A stretch of 64,000 bases of DNA from Actinomycetota bacterium (GCA_016700055.1 CP064997.1:124001-188000); one strand, 5' to 3'; shown: positions 15,106-24,024, counted from the first letter of the stretch. Numbers and translations: made by a program. The notes: generated by a model not told the origin, from the sequence alone.

Positions 15106-16320
15106 TCAGGCGGCCGACTTCTCCAAGATGTGCACCCCACAGGCCGAGCCGAGGCCGATGACGTGGGCGAGGCCGACCTTCGCGCCCTCGATCTGACGGT
15201 CGCCGGCCTCGCCGCGCAGGTGGTGGCAGACCTCCCAGATGTTGGCGATGCCGGTGGCCGCGATCGGATGGCCCTTCGACTGCAGCCCGCCGGAGACGTT
15301 GACCGGCGTCGAGCCGTCGCGCCAGGTCGCCCCGGAGCGGAAGAAGTCGCCGGCGCCACCTTCGGCGCACAACACCAAGTTGTCGTAGTGCACCAGCTCG
15401 GCCGTAGCAAAGCAGTCGTGCAGCTCGACCAGGTCGAGATCCTCGGGACCGACCCCGGCCTGGTCGTAGGCCGTGCGCGCGGCGTTGCGGGTGAGCGTGT
15501 TCACGTTCGGCAGCACCTGGCAGCCCTCCTCCCACGGGTCGGAGGTGAGCACCGAGGCCGACACCTTCACCGCCCGGCGCTGCTGCTCCAGGGAGAGGGT
15601 CTTCAGCTTCGAGCCGGAGACCACCACCGCGGCAGCAGCGCCGTCGCAGTTGGCCGAGCACATCGGGCGCGTGTTGGGGTAGGCGATCATCATGTCGTTC
15701 ATGATCTCTTCGAGCGTGAACCGCTTCTGGTACGCGGCGAGCGGGTTCAGCGTCGAATGGGCGTGGTTCTTCTCGGAGATGCGCGCGAACAGCTCGAAAT
15801 CGACGCCACCGTACTTGTGGCCGTATTCCATGCCGATCTGCGCGAACGTGCCCGGCATGGTGTCGGTGCCGATGCGCCCGTCGGTCGGCGCCACGGCTCC
15901 GTAGCGCCCGCTCGGCGACCAGGTGTTGGAGTCGCTCTTCGCCCGTCCCCCGCCGCCGAGCAGACCCGCCCCGGCGAGCTTTTCGACACCGACCGCGAGG
16001 CCCATGTCGCACTCGCCGGCCTTCACGGCCATGATCGCCGTGCGCAGGGCGGTGGCTCCCGTCGCACACGCGTTGGACACGTTGTACGCGGGGATGCCCG
16101 TCTGGCCCACCTGCTTCTGGATCTGCTGCGCAATCCCGCCGCCGCCCATCAGGCACCCGGCGGCCATCACGCCCATCTCCTTCATCGTCACCCCACCGTC
16201 GGCGAGCGCGTTCATCACGGCCTCGGCCGCGAGATCGACGGTGTCTCGGTCTGGGTACTTGCCGAACTTGGTCATCGTGATCCCGAGGATCCAGATGTCG
16301 TCGGACGCCGTGTTCGCCAT
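15106..16320 (-). CDS. Thiolase-family acetyl-CoA acetyltransferase / lipid-transfer protein
   Basis: The 404-residue protein has the thiolase fold with nucleophile Cys85 in VSNACATGATALR, the GGLQSKGHPIAATG His motif and the C-terminal Cys in GLGSACGVHILEK. It belongs to the SCP-x/'lipid-transfer protein' branch that is often encoded beside DUF35 OB-fold partners, as here. These pairs catalyse thiolytic or aldol-type reactions on acyl-CoA, including sterol side-chain breakdown, but the substrate cannot be read from sequence. Position 17 bases after the DUF35 gene implies an operon and probably a complex. It converges with the lipoprotein gene four bases away. Confidence 0.88.
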   Translation of the reverse strand: MANTASDDIWILGITMTKFGKYPDRDTVDLAAEAVMNALADGGVTMKEMGVMAAGCLMGGGGIAQQIQKQVGQTGIPAYNVSNACATGATALRTAIMAVKAGECDMGLAVGVEKLAGAGLLGGGGRAKSDSNTWSPSGRYGAVAPTDGRIGTDTMPGTFAQIGMEYGHKYGGVDFELFARISEKNHAHSTLNPLAAYQKRFTLEEIMNDMMIAYPNTRPMCSANCDGAAAAVVVSGSKLKTLSLEQQRRAVKVSASVLTSDPWEEGCQVLPNVNTLTRNAARTAYDQAGVGPEDLDLVELHDCFATAELVHYDNLVLCAEGGAGDFFRSGATWRDGSTPVNVSGGLQSKGHPIAATGIANIWEVCHHLRGEAGDRQIEGAKVGLAHVIGLGSACGVHILEKSAA

Positions 16321-16337
16321 GGTGATCGGAACTCCGT

Positions 16338-16733
16338 TCAGCTCAAAGGTTCGAAGCCGAAGCCGATGGCCTCGGTGCCGTTGTCGTCTGTGCCGAGCAC
16401 GTAGGTGGCCAAGCGCACCTTCATCCCGAGCGAGACGTGCTCGGGATCGGCCTCGGTGTTGATGATGTTGCCGCGCACGCTCGTGCCGCCGCAGTCGACG
16501 ACGCCGGCGACGAAGGGCACCGGCACGCCGGGTGCGGCGAAGGTGACGATCGTGAACGCCTTCACCTCGCCCTCGGTCGGGATGTCGACCTTCACGAACT
16601 CGGTGCCAAAGCAGCCAGCACAGGCGTTACGGCGGTCGAAGAAGCGAGCGCCGCAGGCCGTGCACTCGTTGGCGACCAGATGTGGCTGGTCGCCGAGCAC
16701 CAGGTAGTCGACGAGCGGGATGCGATCGGCCAT
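16338..16733 (-). CDS. DUF35 OB-fold/zinc-ribbon acyl-CoA-binding protein
   Basis: A 131-residue protein with an N-terminal rubredoxin-like zinc ribbon (Cys24, Cys27, Cys38 and Cys41 in ECTACG and ACAGCFG) and a C-terminal OB fold (residues about 55-130). Such proteins partner thiolases or MaoC-type hydratases and help bind the CoA substrate. It sits directly upstream of the thiolase on the same strand. A GGGGGGAG Shine-Dalgarno lies five bases before ATG 16733. The pair is likely one enzyme unit. Confidence 0.88.
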   Translation of the reverse strand: MADRIPLVDYLVLGDQPHLVANECTACGARFFDRRNACAGCFGTEFVKVDIPTEGEVKAFTIVTFAAPGVPVPFVAGVVDCGGTSVRGNIINTEADPEHVSLGMKVRLATYVLGTDDNGTEAIGFGFEPLS

Positions 16734-16781
16734 GCGGCTCCCCCCAGGGTTGGTGATCGACGGGCGCTCCCAAGGTAACCG

Positions 16782-16797
16782 CGCTCGCGGCCGAGCG
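16782..16797 (-). terminator. Hairpin after the nitroreductase gene
   Basis: CGCTCG-CGGC-CGAGCG is a perfect six-base stem with a tetraloop between the nitroreductase stop and the DUF35 start. There is no T run. Confidence 0.4.
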
Positions 16798-16808
16798 AAG
16801 AACCGGCC

Positions 16809-17420
16809 CTACCAGTGGTCGTAGCGCACGACGTCGCCGGGCGAGCGCCGCGGACGCGTCAGCGCCGATCCGGACGGGGCGTCGTCGGGGGCCCGGTGAC
16901 CGATCGCGACGGCGGCGACGCCGACGATCCCCTCCGGGACGCCGAGCTCGGCCAGCGCCTCACGCGCGTTCTGGAAGATCCCGAACAGCAGCGCACCGAG
17001 CCCGCGGTCCTCCGCGAGGAGCAGCAGGTTCTGTGCCGCCATCGCGGCATCGGTCAACCAGAACGGCACCGGCCACATGGCGGCGTCCTCCAGGCCGTGC
17101 CCCGCCTTGTCCCCCTCCGCGTAGCGGGCGGTGTAGGCGTTCGGGTCGGCGAGCACGAGCACCACGACCGGGGCGGCGAGCACCCCCGGGCTCGTCTTCG
17201 CGAACCACTCGGCGGCGCCGGTGATCTCGAAGAACCTCGTCCGGGAAGGCCCCTTCAGCACGAGCAGGGTGAGCCCCTGGCTGAACCCGGCCGAAGGCGC
17301 ACGCCGCGCGAGCTCGAGCATCTCGGCGAGGACGCCGTCGTCCAGCGCGTCGTGCGCGAACCGGCGCGTCATCCTCCGGCGGCGGATGAGCGAGTCGATC
17401 GACGAGCCGCGCGGGCTCAC
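16809..17420 (-). CDS. Nitroreductase-family FMN oxidoreductase
   Basis: The 203-residue protein shows the nitroreductase signature: IDSLIRRRRMTRRFAHD near the N-terminus, LELARRAPSAGFSQGL (FMN contact), FWLTDAAMAAQNLLLLAEDRGLGALLFGIF in the dimer core and a final GDVVRYDHW. The family reduces diverse substrates with NAD(P)H, or F420 relatives in actinobacteria; substrate unknown. GTG 17420 overlaps the stop of the upstream 217-residue protein as GTGA, so the two are coupled. A hairpin follows the gene. Confidence 0.85.
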   Translation of the reverse strand: MSPRGSSIDSLIRRRRMTRRFAHDALDDGVLAEMLELARRAPSAGFSQGLTLLVLKGPSRTRFFEITGAAEWFAKTSPGVLAAPVVVLVLADPNAYTARYAEGDKAGHGLEDAAMWPVPFWLTDAAMAAQNLLLLAEDRGLGALLFGIFQNAREALAELGVPEGIVGVAAVAIGHRAPDDAPSGSALTRPRRSPGDVVRYDHW

Positions 17421-18070
17421 CGCGAACCGAGCTTCTCCAGGTCCTCCGCCATCGACCAGCCGTAGATGACGATCGCCCCACCGGCACCCGAGCGCACGGG
17501 ATCGAACTGGGTGGCGACGGCAGCGTCGATCTTCTCCGGGCGCAGCGACTCGTGGTCGAGGAAGCCCTGACCGTTCTTCGCGACGACGAACGTCTTCTCG
17601 TCGTAGCTCGCCTCGACGCCGAAGCGCTTCGCGAGCCGGCGGCCCCAGGCCCGCTCCTCGCCCACCGCGCGGTGGCCGGGGCGGGGGATGATGTCGTCGA
17701 GCAGCTTGAACGCCTCCAGCCCGTCGGCACGCGCGAACCGTGACCCGATGACGACGTCCTCGTCGGGGAACGCCATCAACGCCCGGTGGTAGGCCTCGCC
17801 CATCAGGCCCTTCAAGACCTGGTCGCGCTTGGACGTCCGCTTGACGCTCATCAGGCCGAGCAGCACGCACGGGGTGCCGCCGATGCGCTCGAGCGTGGAG
17901 AACGTGAAACCGTGCAGGCGCTCGCCGTCTCGCGCCGTGGTGCAGAGCACCCAGTCCTCTTTCGCCTTCGACATCAGCCCGATGTCGAAGGCGCCGCCCA
18001 TCGACGCCATTTCATCGAGATCGGCATCGGTGAGCGCCGTTGAATCCCTGGTCTCGATCTGGATCGACAT
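17417..18070 (-). CDS. Uncharacterised protein coupled to the nitroreductase
   Basis: The product has 217 residues and no signal peptide or membrane segment. Its mid-part (RIGGTPCVLLGLMSVKRTSKRDQVLKGLM followed by a helix and DEDVVIGSRFARADGLEAFKLL) has the strand-helix order of a GNAT-type N-acyltransferase, but the classical RxxGxG/A acyl-CoA loop is not clear, so this is only a suggestion. A GGAGAAG Shine-Dalgarno lies nine bases before ATG 18070. Translational coupling to the nitroreductase suggests joint function. I name no function. Confidence 0.65.
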   Translation of the reverse strand: MSIQIETRDSTALTDADLDEMASMGGAFDIGLMSKAKEDWVLCTTARDGERLHGFTFSTLERIGGTPCVLLGLMSVKRTSKRDQVLKGLMGEAYHRALMAFPDEDVVIGSRFARADGLEAFKLLDDIIPRPGHRAVGEERAWGRRLAKRFGVEASYDEKTFVVAKNGQGFLDHESLRPEKIDAAVATQFDPVRSGAGGAIVIYGWSMAEDLEKLGSR

Positions 18071-18096
18071 GGATGTTCGCTTCTCCGGATAGGGCC

Positions 18097-18112
18097 CCGC
18101 CCCCGCGGGCGG
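18097..18112. terminator. GC-rich hairpin downstream of dnaE
   Basis: CCGCCC-CCGC-GGGCGG is a perfect six-base stem with a tetraloop in the 107-base gap between the dnaE stop and the next minus-strand gene. No T run follows. Confidence 0.4.
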
Positions 18113-18177
18113 ACGTCTCGGGAGCGTCTATTCTGCCATCGCTTGGCGGAAAGCGGGAAACACCGCCCCTCGTCGCC

Positions 18178-21100
18178 TCAGAGCATGAGGGCGTCGTGGC
18201 CGAAGGCCATCCGCAACTCGGCCACGGCGCGGTCCAAGTCGACCGAGTAGGAGTCGGACAGACGCAGCACCTTGCCGGTCCCGAGGTGCAGGTACACCGA
18301 CGAATCCCCGGGATGGTCGGACAGGATCCGCTTCAGGCGGTCGATCGCCCCGGCGTCGAGCGACGCGGTGGTCAGCCGCAGGTTCAGCGGCATCGCCGCG
18401 CGCAGGCCATCGAGCACCTGGATGTCCTGGCACATGAAGCCCACCCGTTCGTCGCGCCGGTCGAGGCGCCCGCGCAGGGTGACGATGACGTCGTCGGCCA
18501 GCTTGTGGCCCTGGTCGACGAGCAGCCTCGGAAACACGGTGACCTCGATGGTGGACTGCAGGTCTTCGAGCACGCACACCGCCATCTGGTCGCCCTTCTT
18601 CGTGAACTTGCGGGCGAGGTTGGTGATCACCCCTCCGAGCACGAGCTGGCTGCCGTCGTCGCGCTCCAGCGCCTCGGCGATCGAGCAGTCCACCTTGCGG
18701 CGCAGAGCACCTTCGACGCCGAGCAAGGGATGATCGCTGACGTAGAGCCCGAGCATCTCCTTCTCGAAACGCAGCCGCTCGGTCTTGTCGAACTCGACGT
18801 CGGGGATCTCGACCTTCTCGCTGAAGGCCGTGTCGTCGCTCGCACCGAGGTCGCCGAAGAGGCTCATCACGCCCTGGTCGCGCTCGCGACGGCGGGCGAG
18901 CGTGCTGTCGATGATCTGCTCGAACGCGATCAGCAGGCCGCGCCGCGGGCAGCCGAGCTGGTCGAACGCGCCTGCCTTGACCAGCGATTCGACGGTGCGC
19001 TTGTTGAGCACCTGCTCGGGCACCCGTTCGGCGAAGTCGTAGAAGCTCGTGTACGGGCCGTTCGCCGCACGCTCACGCACGAGTTGCTCGACGAGGCCCT
19101 CGCCGACGTTGCGCACCGCCGACAGCCCGAACGTGACCGCGCGCTCGTCCTGCACCGGTGCGAAGTCGACGTGGGATCGGTTCACGTCGGGGTTGCGCAC
19201 TTGGATGCCCATCGAGCGAGCGTCGGCCAGGTACACCGCAGCCTTGTCGAGGTTGCCCTTCACGCTCGTCAGCAGGCAGGCCAGGTACTCGACCGGGTAG
19301 TGAGCCTTCAGGTAAGCGGTCTGATAGGTGATCAGGCCGTAGCCGAACGCGTGGCTCTTGTTGAACGCGTAGTCGGCGAACTTCTCGATCACGTCGAAGA
19401 GCTGGCGGCCGAGATCGCGGCTGTAACCGGTCTGCTCGCAGCCGGTCTCGAAGCTCTCGCGCTCGGCGGCCATCAGCTCACGCACCTTCTTGCCGCACGC
19501 CTTGCGCAAGTTGTCGGCCTGGGCGAGCGTGTAGCCGGCGAACTTCTGGGCCACCCGCATCATGCTCTCTTGGTAGATCATCAGCCCGAACGTGTCGCCG
19601 AGCACCTCGCGGGCGTCCTCGTGGAAGTAGGACACCTCCTGCCGGCCGTTCTTGCGGTCGGCGAAGTCGTAGTGCATGTTGACGCCCATCGGCCCCGGCC
19701 GGTACAGCGCGATGACGGCCGACACGTCTTCGAAGCAGTTCGGCGCGAGCGAGCGCAGGAGGGCCCTCATCGGTGGCGACTCGAGCTGGAACACCCCGAT
19801 CGTGTCGCCGCGCGAGAGCAGGTCGAACGTGGCCGGGTCGTCGAGGGTGACCGCGTCGATGTCGAACTCGGCGTCGTGCGTGGCGCGGATCATCGCCACC
19901 GTGTCGGAGATGACGTCGAGGTTGCGCAGCCCGAGGAAGTCCATCTTCAGCAGCCCGAGTGCCTCGACGCCGTGCATTTCGAACTGGGTGACGACCGGCG
20001 CCGAGTCGGGGTCCTGTCCGGCCTCGGGCTTGCGCTGGATGGGCATGTAGGTGGTGAGCGGCTCCTTCGTGATCACCACCGCCGCGGCGTGGATGCCGTC
20101 GGAACGCTTCAACCCCTCCAGGCCCCGCGCCACGTCGACGACGCGCTTCACGTCGTCGTCGGTGGCGTACATCGCGCGTAGCTCCGCGGCAGCCTTGTAC
20201 CCGTCGGCGTACCTCGGGTGCTCCTCGAAGCAGTGGCCGAGCGAGGTGTCGCGCCCCATCACGAGAGGTGGCATCGCCTTCGCGATCCGGTCTCCCGTGC
20301 CGTACGGGTAACCGAGCACACGCGCGGCGTCGCGCACCGCGTTGCGCGCCTTGATCGTGCCGAAGGTGATGATCTGGGCGACGTGGTCGCGCCCGTAGCG
20401 CTCGGCCGCGTAGCGGATCATCTCGTCGCGGTAGCGCGAGTCGAAGTCCATGTCGATGTCGGGCATCGAGGAGCGGCTCGGGTTCAAGAAGCGCTCGAAC
20501 AGCAGGTCGTACTTGATCGGGTCGAGATCGGTGATTCGCAGGCAGTACGCGACCGCGCAGCCGGCGGCCGAGCCGCGTCCCGGCCCGACCCGGATGCCCT
20601 GCTCGCGGGCGTGGCGGATGAGATCCCAGACGATCAAGAAGTAAGAGCTGAAGCCCATGTCGGCGATGACCCGTAGCTCAAAGGAGATGCGCTCCAGCAC
20701 CGCCGGCGAGAGCTGGTCGCCCCAGCGCTGCTTGGCGCCCTCGAACGTGATGTGGCGCAGGTAGTCGCCGTCGGAGGCGAACTCGTCGGGCAACGGGAAG
20801 GTGGGCAGCACGGCCCGGTGGAAGTCGATGGTGACGTCGGCGCGCTCCGCGATCCACAACGTGTTGTCACAGGCCTCGGGCAGCTCGCGGAACAGGTGGC
20901 GCATCTCGGTGGCCGACTTCAGGTAGTGCTCGTGCCCTTCGAACTTGAACCGCTTCGGATCGGACAGCATCGCCCCGGTCTGCACGCAGAGGAGCGCGTC
21001 GTGGGCCTCGTGGTCTTCGCGGTTCACGTAGTGCGAGTCGTTCGTCGCGAGCAGCGGGGCACCGATGCGCTTCGCGATCTCGACCAGCTTCGGGTTCGTC

Positions 21101-21696
21101 TCGCGCTGAGCGGCCAGACCGTGGTCCTGCAGCTCGACGAACAGGTTGTCCTTGCCGAAGATCTCCTGCAGCCGCCCGGCCTTCGCCAGCGCGCCGCGCT
21201 CGTCGCCCTGGAGGAGCGCCTGCAGCACGTGGCCCCCGAGGCAGCCGGTGGTCGCGATCAGGCCCTCGTGGTACCGCTCGAGCAGCTCCCAGTCCATGCG
21301 CGGCTTGTAGTAGTAGCCCTCCAAGAACGCGAGGCTGGCGAGCTGGAGCAGGTTGCGGTACCCCTGGTCGGACTCCGCGAGCAGCGTGAGGTGGTAGTAG
21401 AGCTTCTTGCCGCCCTCGGTGTCGCCGCCCGAGTCGTCGATCCGGCCTCGCCTGGCCGGGCGCTCCGTGCGCGACTCGTAGGCCATGTAGGCCTCGGTCC
21501 CGATCACCGGCTTGATCCCGTGCCGGTTGCACTCCTTGTAGAAGTCGAGGACGCCGTACATGTTGCCGTGGTCGGTCATACCGATCGCCGGCTGGCCGTC
21601 GGCGAGCGCCGTCGCGACGAGCTGGTCCAGCCGCGCCGCCCCGTCCAGCATCGAGAACTCGGTGTGGACGTGGAGGTGGGTGAACGAGTCGCCCAT
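18178..21696 (-). CDS. dnaE: DNA polymerase III alpha subunit
   Basis: The 1,172-residue replicative polymerase has an N-terminal PHP domain with intact metal ligands (HLHVHTEFSMLDG at residues 7-19, TDHGNMYG, NDSHY), which in actinobacterial DnaE1 provides 3'-5' proofreading. The catalytic palm shows PDIDMDFDSRYR at about residue 412 and GRGSAAGCAVAYCLR just before. The finger and beta-clamp binding regions follow (FNKSHAFGYGLITYQTAYLKAHYP), then an OB fold and a short C-terminal tail. Length is normal for DnaE1. ATG 21696 was chosen over an upstream in-frame start at 21762 because AGGAGG lies nine bases before it. It probably is transcribed alone; a hairpin lies downstream. Confidence 0.97.
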   Translation of the reverse strand: MGDSFTHLHVHTEFSMLDGAARLDQLVATALADGQPAIGMTDHGNMYGVLDFYKECNRHGIKPVIGTEAYMAYESRTERPARRGRIDDSGGDTEGGKKLYYHLTLLAESDQGYRNLLQLASLAFLEGYYYKPRMDWELLERYHEGLIATTGCLGGHVLQALLQGDERGALAKAGRLQEIFGKDNLFVELQDHGLAAQRETNPKLVEIAKRIGAPLLATNDSHYVNREDHEAHDALLCVQTGAMLSDPKRFKFEGHEHYLKSATEMRHLFRELPEACDNTLWIAERADVTIDFHRAVLPTFPLPDEFASDGDYLRHITFEGAKQRWGDQLSPAVLERISFELRVIADMGFSSYFLIVWDLIRHAREQGIRVGPGRGSAAGCAVAYCLRITDLDPIKYDLLFERFLNPSRSSMPDIDMDFDSRYRDEMIRYAAERYGRDHVAQIITFGTIKARNAVRDAARVLGYPYGTGDRIAKAMPPLVMGRDTSLGHCFEEHPRYADGYKAAAELRAMYATDDDVKRVVDVARGLEGLKRSDGIHAAAVVITKEPLTTYMPIQRKPEAGQDPDSAPVVTQFEMHGVEALGLLKMDFLGLRNLDVISDTVAMIRATHDAEFDIDAVTLDDPATFDLLSRGDTIGVFQLESPPMRALLRSLAPNCFEDVSAVIALYRPGPMGVNMHYDFADRKNGRQEVSYFHEDAREVLGDTFGLMIYQESMMRVAQKFAGYTLAQADNLRKACGKKVRELMAAERESFETGCEQTGYSRDLGRQLFDVIEKFADYAFNKSHAFGYGLITYQTAYLKAHYPVEYLACLLTSVKGNLDKAAVYLADARSMGIQVRNPDVNRSHVDFAPVQDERAVTFGLSAVRNVGEGLVEQLVRERAANGPYTSFYDFAERVPEQVLNKRTVESLVKAGAFDQLGCPRRGLLIAFEQIIDSTLARRRERDQGVMSLFGDLGASDDTAFSEKVEIPDVEFDKTERLRFEKEMLGLYVSDHPLLGVEGALRRKVDCSIAEALERDDGSQLVLGGVITNLARKFTKKGDQMAVCVLEDLQSTIEVTVFPRLLVDQGHKLADDVIVTLRGRLDRRDERVGFMCQDIQVLDGLRAAMPLNLRLTTASLDAGAIDRLKRILSDHPGDSSVYLHLGTGKVLRLSDSYSVDLDRAVAELRMAFGHDALML

Positions 21697-21806
21697 CGGG
21701 CGGGGCCTCCTGTCAGGGAAGGAGCTGGCGCAGATGCGATTTCGATGCCGACCGGCGACCAAACGACACCGGTGTGATTAGGGGACAGTAGCAGGACGCC
21801 CGGGCG

Positions 21807-22340
21807 TCAGAGGTACGTGCCGGGGCGCTCACCGGTCTCGGGTCCTCTCCCGGGCACGGCACCGGGAGGCAGCTGGCGGAGCTGGTCGAACTGCTGGCGA
21901 GCGGCGAGCTGTTGGGCGAAGAGGGTGGCCTGGATCCCGTGGAAGAGGCCCTCCAGCCAGCCGACGAGCTGGGCCTGGGCGACGCGCAGCTCGCCTTCGG
22001 AAGGGACCTCGCCGTCGCGGAACGGAAGCGCCAACGAGCGCAGCTCCTCTTGGAGGTCCTCCGACAGCGCCGAGGCCAGCTCGACGATCGAACGCTCGTA
22101 GATCTCGGCGAGGCGCTCGCGGCTCGGCACGTCGAGACCGGCTGAGCCGCGCACCTCGTCGAGCAACTGGCGCACCATCGAGCCGATGCGCATCACCTTC
22201 GCGGGCTCGCTCACGGTCTCTCCGCGCGCGCTCTCCCCCGCGGGTTCGGTCCCGTCCTCGCCGGCCGGGCCGGCCGGACCGGGCGGGATCACCTCTCCCC
22301 GCTCGATCCGCAGGCCGTCGCTCGTGTCGTCAATCTCCAT
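21807..22340 (-). CDS. bpa: Bacterial proteasome activator (Bpa/PafE family)
   Basis: The 177-residue protein matches the DUF2587 family: PAKVMRIGSMVRQLLDEVR, then a helical core, SEGELRVAQAQLVGWLEGL and FHGIQATLFAQQLAARQQ, ending in a flexible tail with C-terminal GTYL. In mycobacteria the C-terminal GQYL motif docks Bpa rings onto the 20S proteasome and opens its gate for ATP-independent degradation of unfolded proteins. The last residues here (T-Y-L) keep the pattern. This implies a 20S proteasome elsewhere in the genome. AAGGA lies about nine bases before ATG 22340. It lies immediately upstream of dnaE on the same strand with a 110-base gap. Confidence 0.9.
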   Translation of the reverse strand: MEIDDTSDGLRIERGEVIPPGPAGPAGEDGTEPAGESARGETVSEPAKVMRIGSMVRQLLDEVRGSAGLDVPSRERLAEIYERSIVELASALSEDLQEELRSLALPFRDGEVPSEGELRVAQAQLVGWLEGLFHGIQATLFAQQLAARQQFDQLRQLPPGAVPGRGPETGERPGTYL

Positions 22341-22375
22341 GATCTCTCATCCTTACCAGACAACTGAATCGGACA

Positions 22376-23554
22376 TCAGCCCGCCGTGGCGACGAGGAAC
22401 GGAACGTCGATCTCGGCAGGGGTCAACGACCCGTGACGGCAGACGAGCTGGAACGGCCCGGTGTCGAGTGGGTCGTGGAAGCTGATCGGGGCATGGGCGA
22501 CGAGGGCCACGTCGCCGAGGCGCCTCGCCACCGGCGGGGATACGACCTGGCCGAGCCATCCCTCCTCCAGCACCTGTTCCCGGTTGACGACCCAGGCCAC
22601 CGACCCGTGCGCCGCGCTCGCCGCGGCGAGGAGCTCACCGGCCGCACCCGGTTTCGCGTGGAGCCAGCGGAAGCGGCCCTCTCCCGACTGGTGATCGGTC
22701 AGGGCGAGCACCTCGGCCGCGGGAGGCATCGTCTGGCCCCCCACCTGCACCTGGCCGTGATCGGCCACCACAACGAGCGCGCTTCCGGTGGGGAGCGCCG
22801 TGATCACGTCGCCGACGAGACGGTCGGCGGTGCGCAGCTCGGCCTCGTAGTAGGCACCGAAGCCGCGCTCGTGGGCGATCTTGTCGACGCCGTCGTAGTA
22901 CGCGTAGACGAACGGCTCGCCGGCGACGAGCTGTTGGTGGATCTCGACCGCGATGCTCGACGTCGAGCGCCAGCCGACCGGCTTGCAGCCGCGCAGGTGG
23001 GCCTCGCTGAACCCCGAGCTCTCCAGCTCCGTCCGGCTGACCACAGGCACGCGGTGGCCGAGGAACGGGGTGAACGGCTGCACCTCCGACGGCGGATGCT
23101 TGCGCCGCATGTCGCCTCGCTCCGAGCTCCAGCGCAGCGTGTTGACGATGTCGCCGGCGAGCTCGATCCGGTAGCCGATCACCCCGTGCTCGCCGGGGGT
23201 GAGCCCGGTGGTGATCGAGGTCAGCGCGGTCGCGGTCGTCGTCGGGCACACCGTGGTGATCGCGCGCCCGGACATCGCGGCGAGCGTCGGGGCGATGTCA
23301 CGGTGCTCTTGGAGCTGGTGCCACCCGAGGCCGTCGAGGACGAGCAGCACCACCTGGCGCGCGTCGGCCAGCGCCTCGGGCATCCATCGGGGCAGCTCCC
23401 GGGTGGGGCCGAGCAGGGCGGGCACGATCGCGCGCACGTTGGCGCCTGCATAGTCGGGAAGCACTGGTTCGTTCACGGCGTCCGCCAGTCCATCACCCAC
23501 GGGCTCCCGGTCGCCAGCCGCGGCCGCCGCCGGCCGCGAGTAAGGCGCCGACAC
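22376..23554 (-). CDS. Type I phosphodiesterase/nucleotide pyrophosphatase-like protein
   Basis: A protein of up to 392 residues in the alkaline phosphatase superfamily. Metal-ligand motifs are seen in order: VVLLVLDGLGW, TVCPTTTATALTSITTGLTPGEHG (Thr nucleophile region), YAYYDGVDKIAHERG, VVADHGQVQV and a final CRHGSLTPAEIDVPFLVA. Members hydrolyse phosphodiester or phosphomonoester bonds of nucleotides or lipids; substrate unknown. The start is uncertain: GTG 23554 overlaps its own AGGAGG and lies only eight bases from the divergent Rrf2 frame, so a later start in the first 35 low-complexity codons is possible. It runs toward bpa with a 35-base gap. Confidence 0.8.
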   Translation of the reverse strand: MSAPYSRPAAAAAGDREPVGDGLADAVNEPVLPDYAGANVRAIVPALLGPTRELPRWMPEALADARQVVLLVLDGLGWHQLQEHRDIAPTLAAMSGRAITTVCPTTTATALTSITTGLTPGEHGVIGYRIELAGDIVNTLRWSSERGDMRRKHPPSEVQPFTPFLGHRVPVVSRTELESSGFSEAHLRGCKPVGWRSTSSIAVEIHQQLVAGEPFVYAYYDGVDKIAHERGFGAYYEAELRTADRLVGDVITALPTGSALVVVADHGQVQVGGQTMPPAAEVLALTDHQSGEGRFRWLHAKPGAAGELLAAASAAHGSVAWVVNREQVLEEGWLGQVVSPPVARRLGDVALVAHAPISFHDPLDTGPFQLVCRHGSLTPAEIDVPFLVATAG

Positions 23555-23558
23555 CTCC

Positions 23559-23564
23559 TACGAT
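23559..23564 (+). promoter_or_regulatory. Candidate -10 (TACGAT) for leaderless Rrf2 gene
   Basis: TACGAT overlaps the upstream ATG (23563) and ends seven bases before GTG 23572, which begins the conserved VRVSTRGDY. This decides for the internal GTG as the start. Confidence 0.45.
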
Positions 23565-23571
23565 GGCCCCC

Positions 23572-24024
23572 GTGCGCGTGTCGACGAGGGGTGACTATGC
23601 CTGTCGTGCCCTGTTGTCGCTCGCACTCCACTCCGACGAGGGGGGCCCGACGTCGGTGCGCGACATCGCCGAGCGAACGGGCCTGCCCCAGCCCTACCTC
23701 GAGCAGATCCTGCTCGCGCTGAAGGGCGCCGGGCTCGTGCGGTCCAAGCGCGGCGTCGGCGGCGGCTACGTCCTCGCCCGCCGCGCCGAGGAGATCCGCC
23801 TGTCGGAGATCATCTCCGCGGTGGACGGCCCGATCGCGCTCGGCGACTTCGGCGAGCCGCACGCCGACGGGTCCTGCGACCACGAAGGCCAGTGCGTGCT
23901 GCTCGCGATCTGGAAGCAGGCCGGCGACCACATGCGCCGCCACCTGGAGGGGTTCACGCTGGCCGGCATCGCCGAGGCCGCCCGCGGCGAGGCGCCGTGG
24001 CCAGGTGAGCGCGACGGCCTTTAG
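23572..24024 (+). CDS. Rrf2-family transcriptional regulator
   Basis: The product of about 150 residues starts VRVSTRGDYACRALLSLA, the usual Rrf2 N-terminus, with a winged helix-turn-helix (TSVRDIAERTGLPQPYLEQILLALKGAGLVRSKRG) and the GGYVLAR wing. The iron-sulfur region has only CX5C (SCDHEGQC) where IscR has three cysteines, and the His following the last Cys in IscR is absent. It may bind a cluster with an unusual ligand, or none. ATG 23563, three codons upstream, is the alternative start. It diverges from the phosphodiesterase gene with almost no spacer, so the two may share control. Confidence 0.85.
   Translation: MRVSTRGDYACRALLSLALHSDEGGPTSVRDIAERTGLPQPYLEQILLALKGAGLVRSKRGVGGGYVLARRAEEIRLSEIISAVDGPIALGDFGEPHADGSCDHEGQCVLLAIWKQAGDHMRRHLEGFTLAGIAEAARGEAPWPGERDGL

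Noticed and set aside
21766..21808. Palindromes ACACCGGTGT and GACGCCCGGGCGTC upstream of dnaE
   Set aside because: Short GC-rich palindromes are expected by chance here. No SOS-type motif or -35/-10 pair accompanies them. The second overlaps the bpa stop and could be a weak terminator, but lacks a T run.
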